From Thalassobacillus pellis (GTDB lineage: Bacteria > Bacillota > Bacilli > Bacillales > Halobacillaceae), in contig NZ_JAFBDO010000001.1 in assembly GCF_016908295.1 (NCBI RefSeq), positions 744,001 through 808,000 on the forward strand: DNA of 64,000 nt. Reading direction: 5' to 3'. Shown here in pieces: positions 61,248 through 64,000 of the stretch. The translations under genes were made by a program, and so were the position numbers. The notes beneath the pieces are model-generated. The model saw only the letters and a program-made list of their open reading frames with translations, was not told where the DNA came from and did not search any database. How positions within the stretch are numbered: the first letter of the stretch is position 1; each line of letters starts with the position of its first letter.

Positions 61248-62204
61248 TTAATAAGCTTCATCCACAAATTCTTTCGCATTACTCTTATCAAAAAAACGAT
61301 CTTCTATGATAATTTCTGTATCCACCTGTTCTCCTGATTCCAGTTTCTCAATTACATCAAAAACTACAGGACCAAAAAAGGGTGAGCTTTCTACAGTAGC
61401 TCCCAAGTCACCATCAATGATTGCTTGCAGCGCATCTTTAGTTCCGTCTACTGAAACAACAGTAATATCTTCTCCGGGATTTAATCCCGCAGATTTAATA
61501 GCATTTATAGCGCCAATAGCCATTTCATCATTATGAGCGTAAACAGCATCAATGTTATTTCCATTCGCCTGTAGCATACTTTCCATAACCTTCTGACCCT
61601 CCGCTCTGGCGAAATCCCCTGTTTGAGAAGCTATGATTTTCATATCCGGGGCATGTTCCTCCAGGTAATTCCGGAACCCCTCAGCTCGTTCGATAGCTAC
61701 AGAAGAACCTGTCGTTCCTGATAATTCTACAATATTCCCTTTTCCATTTAACTCCTTTACCAGCCATTTAGCAGCACGTTTTCCCTGCTTAACGAAGTCG
61801 GATCCAATAAATGTTACATAATCTTCGCCAGCTTTTCCTTCAGCCATTCGATCGACAAAGATAACAGGCACACCCGCTTTTTTCGCGGATTTCAAAGCTG
61901 GTCCAAGCCCCTTATATTCTCGAGGTGCAAGAACAATGTAATCTACCCCTTGGGCAATCATATCTTCAATGTCTGAAAGCTGTTTGGCGGTATCACCTTG
62001 GGCGTCGGTATATACCATTTCGTAGCCTCTTTTTTCAGCTTCATTTCTGATACTTTCTGTTTCTGCAATCCGCCATGGGTTGTTATTTTCCATTTGAGAA
62101 AATCCAACAACAATTTTATCGCTCTCTGCTACACTGGATGACCCACAGCCTGCCAGTAATCCGACTATTCCACAAAACATGATAATACTTAGAAACCTAT
62201 GCAC
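61248..62204 (-). CDS. ytfQ: Furanose/sugar ABC transporter substrate-binding lipoprotein, YtfQ-like
   Basis: A 318-residue lipoprotein starting GTG 62204, 6 nt after AGGAGG; the signal ends LLAGCGSS. The mature part is a LacI/ribose-binding fold with GFSQMENNNPWRIAETESIR, SEAEKRG-like NEAEKRGYEM, IVELSGTTGSSVAIERAEGF, IIASQTGDFARAEGQKVMES and YAHNDEMAIGAINAIKSAGL. These match E. coli galactofuranose-binding YtfQ closely, so furanose sugars or related polyols are likely ligands. First gene of the operon, divergent from the ArsR-type regulator. Confidence 0.88.
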   Translation of the reverse strand: MHRFLSIIMFCGIVGLLAGCGSSSVAESDKIVVGFSQMENNNPWRIAETESIRNEAEKRGYEMVYTDAQGDTAKQLSDIEDMIAQGVDYIVLAPREYKGLGPALKSAKKAGVPVIFVDRMAEGKAGEDYVTFIGSDFVKQGKRAAKWLVKELNGKGNIVELSGTTGSSVAIERAEGFRNYLEEHAPDMKIIASQTGDFARAEGQKVMESMLQANGNNIDAVYAHNDEMAIGAINAIKSAGLNPGEDITVVSVDGTKDALQAIIDGDLGATVESSPFFGPVVFDVIEKLESGEQVDTEIIIEDRFFDKSNAKEFVDEAY

Positions 62205-62279
62205 TTTCATCCTCCTGTTCGTCTGCAAATTGATTATGTAAAAGGTTAATAGATAGACTTATATTTTTTCTTACATAAG

Positions 62280-62293
62280 AGAATACGCTTTCA
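62280..62293. promoter_or_regulatory. Candidate cre-like site
   Basis: AGAATACGCTTTCA (reverse TGAAAGCGTATTCT) matches 12 of 14 cre positions, between the divergent ytfQ-like and arsR-type genes. Confidence 0.35.
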
Positions 62294-62326
62294 TTTCTGA
62301 ATTGTCAAAATAATTTTAACTATTTT

Positions 62327-62336
62327 ATGTATACAT
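62327..62336. promoter_or_regulatory. Palindrome in the divergent promoter region
   Basis: ATGTATACAT, extended to ATGTATACATACAT, centred between the ytfQ-like and arsR-type genes; a possible operator for the ArsR-family protein. Confidence 0.35.
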
Positions 62337-62493
62337 ACATATTTTTTGTAACAAAGGATGTGCAGATAATTGGTTTATTAAAGGTTAGAAAAACTTTTAA
62401 AAAAATTAAAAATTCGTTAGGATATAGATAGTTTAGTTTGAATGAGTTAATGTTACATATTTTCTGTATCAAATCACATGTACAGGGGGTCTC

Positions 62494-63435
62494 ATGTTGT
62501 TAGAATTATCAATTAAGCATCCTGATGAGCTTCAGAAGGTATCCCGCGCTTTATCCTCTGAAGCAAGGTTAAAGATTATCAGCCTTTTAAATACTAAAAA
62601 AGCTAACATTCATGAGTTAGCAGAAGATTTAAGCATTCCTGTTTCTACAGCTGCTTCTCATATCAAAGTTCTTGAAGAAGCCGGTCTAGTACTGACTCAA
62701 CTGCGTCCTGCCCAAAGGGGGTCTATGAGAGTGTGCTCACGAAATTTTGACGATATCCATATCCAGCTCAATGACCCTAAAGACCATTTAACTGAATATG
62801 AAAGTTTTGAAGTGGAAATTCCCATAGGTCAATACGTGGACTACGAGGTTGCTCCTACTTGCGGGATGGCGAGCCAATCAGGAAAACTGATTCCAGAAGA
62901 CCAGCCCGGGCAATTTTTTAATCCCAGGCGTATGGAGGCTCAGTTGATTTGGACTAGGAAGGGATATTTCGAGTATAAGCTTCCTTTAGTAATCCCAGAT
63001 GGTAAGACTGTTGATTCAATTGATCTTTCATTGGAGATATGCTCTGAGGCCCCACACTTTGATCCAAATTGGCCATCCGATATTACTGTCTGGTTAAATG
63101 GCATCGATATAGGAACATGGACAAGTCCGGGAGACTTTGGTGATCGACCAGGAAAATTAAACCCAAAATCCTGGGCTGAAACAGACTATACGCAGTATGG
63201 GACATTAAAGACGTGGATAGTAGATAGGGAGAAAACGACAATCGATGTATTTTACCTTTCAGATATAACCGTTGCAGACTTAGAGTTAGAGAACAATAAT
63301 TTTCTAACATTTAAAATAGGGGTAAAAGAGGAGGCTCTTCACAAGGGCGGAATCAATTTATTTGGCCGTGAATTTGGTGACCACCCACAAGATATCAAAC
63401 TCAAAATCAACTACATGGATTCCAGAAGCAGTTAA
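62494..63435 (+). CDS. ArsR-family regulator with C-terminal beta-sandwich ligand domain
   Basis: A 313-residue protein. The N-terminal winged helix (about 5-95) reads LQKVSRALSSEARLKIISLL, then IHELAEDLSIPVSTAASHIK and VLEEAGLVLTQLRP, without the metal-binding cysteines of ArsR/SmtB sensors. The C-terminal 200 residues form a carbohydrate-binding-like beta sandwich (LPLVIPDGKTVDSIDLSLEI, ITVWLNGIDIGTWTSPGDFG). Such fusions often sit beside furanosidase or sugar-uptake genes. Divergent from the ytfQ-like operon, so it likely represses it until a sugar ligand binds. ATG follows CAGGGGG. Confidence 0.82.
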   Translation: MLLELSIKHPDELQKVSRALSSEARLKIISLLNTKKANIHELAEDLSIPVSTAASHIKVLEEAGLVLTQLRPAQRGSMRVCSRNFDDIHIQLNDPKDHLTEYESFEVEIPIGQYVDYEVAPTCGMASQSGKLIPEDQPGQFFNPRRMEAQLIWTRKGYFEYKLPLVIPDGKTVDSIDLSLEICSEAPHFDPNWPSDITVWLNGIDIGTWTSPGDFGDRPGKLNPKSWAETDYTQYGTLKTWIVDREKTTIDVFYLSDITVADLELENNNFLTFKIGVKEEALHKGGINLFGREFGDHPQDIKLKINYMDSRSS

Positions 63436-63853
63436 AACAGTGCTGGGAAAAAAATGAATTAGGCTAAAATGGGGATGGACCAAAAGGCCTCTTTGAAATG
63501 AAAAACCACGAAGAAGTTGACTTTTCTTTACGGTTTTTTAGTACATAAAAATGAAGATATTTGCATTGTTGATTGCCAATTTGGACAGGGAAACGATGAG
63601 ACTCCTGCAGGAGAGGCAAGGCTGACGAGGCCCCGCAGGGCAAAGCCCGAGGAGACTTGTCGTCTTCCCTGCGGAAAGGGAATCGTTTCCCAGCCATACT
63701 TTTTCGGTATCAACAATAAAAAAAGAGGCTGTACAATTCAATTTTATATCGTTGGTTTACTTATGTCCCAGCCTCGTTGATTTCGTCAAAATAAATTGCG
63801 ATGCCCTAATATTTGTTCCCAACAGAAAAAATATAACGCAGCTGTCATGTACA
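63436..63853. other. Intergenic region with family-B repeat
   Basis: Several short frames occur but none has a ribosome binding site. Most of the interval is a ~153-bp GC-rich repeat (63565-63717) and a GAGGCTG / CAGCCTC long-range inverted pair (63725-63777). Confidence 0.55.
63565..63717. repeat. MITE-like repeat, family B
   Basis: Outer ends ATTGTTGATTGCC and GGTATCAACAAT form inverted repeats; inner ends GGGAAACGAT and ATCGTTTCCC form a second pair. The core has GAGACTCCTGCAGGAGAGGC and a CCCGCAGGGC...CCCTGCGG hairpin. The GTTGAT ends resemble family A. Confidence 0.65.
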
Positions 63854-64000
63854 CTAACTGAAGGTACAGCTTCCTAAAATTTTATTTCCCCATAACATTT
63901 CTACTTGATCACCAGGAGTAATCGTTCCTACGCCTTCCGGGGTGCCAGTAAAGATGATGTCCCCTTCGCCAAGGCCAAGGTTGCTGGCGCAGTATTCGAT
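63854..64000 (-). CDS. Fumarylacetoacetate hydrolase (FAH) family protein, C-terminal part
   Basis: Forty-eight codons plus TAG of a protein running out of the window. The visible end reads IEYCASNLGLGEGDIIFTGT, PEGVGTITPGDQVEMLWGNK and ILGSCTF: the GDIIFTGTPEGVG loop and PGD-V- strand are the C-terminal signature of FAH/2-oxohept-3-enedioate hydratase-type enzymes that cleave or isomerise beta-diketo acids using Mg2+. Substrate not predictable from this fragment. Confidence 0.88.
   Translation of the reverse strand: MEYCASNLGLGEGDIIFTGTPEGVGTITPGDQVEMLWGNKILGSCTFS

Noticed and set aside
63517-63780. 87-codon open frame over the family-B repeat
   Set aside because: Its translation is just the GC-rich repeat; such frames arise in all copies of these elements.

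Overview
The window reads as chromosome from a moderately halophilic, endospore-forming Bacillaceae (Halobacillus/Thalassobacillus/Virgibacillus-like). The evidence is low-to-mid GC, strong AGGAGG-type ribosome binding sites with frequent TTG/GTG starts, and the Bacillus ribD-ribE-ribBA-ribH order behind an FMN riboswitch. An ectoine/hydroxyectoine importer (ehuBCDA), a Spo0E-like phosphatase, a CwlC-like mother-cell autolysin and the L-cystine carrier TcyP point the same way. I saw no tRNA, rRNA, CRISPR array, prophage or transposase gene. Accessory character comes from small interspersed repeats and small unassigned proteins.

Layout. 1-7.2 kb: truncated NSS transporter, a 51-aa four-cysteine protein, YwaF-like membrane protein, cytochrome c oxidase ctaC-ctaD-ctaE, and an ABC1/UbiB kinase overlapping a phasin-like gene. 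7.2-20.2 kb: secreted M6 (InhA-like) protease, GNAT, GH65 phosphorylase, AraC regulator plus fructosamine kinase behind a cre site, a DUF523-DUF1722 fusion, YjiH-family protein, DJ-1/PfpI protein and a membrane acyltransferase. 20.6-26.8 kb: ehuBCDA, M29 aminopeptidase, tcyP. 27.1-30.9 kb: riboflavin operon with FMN riboswitch and attenuator. 31-37.4 kb: small lipoproteins and small Gly/Ala-motif proteins in a duplicated divergent arrangement, other short genes, and a CwlC-like amidase with two SPOR repeats fused to a glucosaminidase-like domain. 37.8-48.6 kb: OsmC, DUF488, DinB, AI-2E-family, MFS, GNAT, CPA1 antiporter and BrnQ genes, the last behind a leader with competing hairpins. 48.8-52.2 kb: ATP-grasp/alpha-E/transglutaminase cluster. 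52.3-56.3 kb: MDR oxidoreductase, RecQ, a WYL-like small protein, a DUF2187 protein. 56.8-63.4 kb: a YtfQRT-YjfF-type furanose ABC importer with a PhyH-family dioxygenase and a divergent ArsR-type regulator. The end carries the C-terminus of an FAH-family enzyme.

The genes fit a saline, plant- or peptide-rich habitat: compatible-solute uptake, Na+/H+ exchange, amino-acid and cystine uptake, extracellular proteolysis, Amadori-product salvage and sugar uptake. The most original points are the furanose importer + dioxygenase + ArsR locus, the duplicated lipoprotein/small-protein divergons, the brnQ leader, ~150-bp MITE-like elements with GTTGATT ends, a 31-nt hairpin repeat in three copies, a reused terminator hairpin, and two genes whose best start codon appears to be ATT or ATA.
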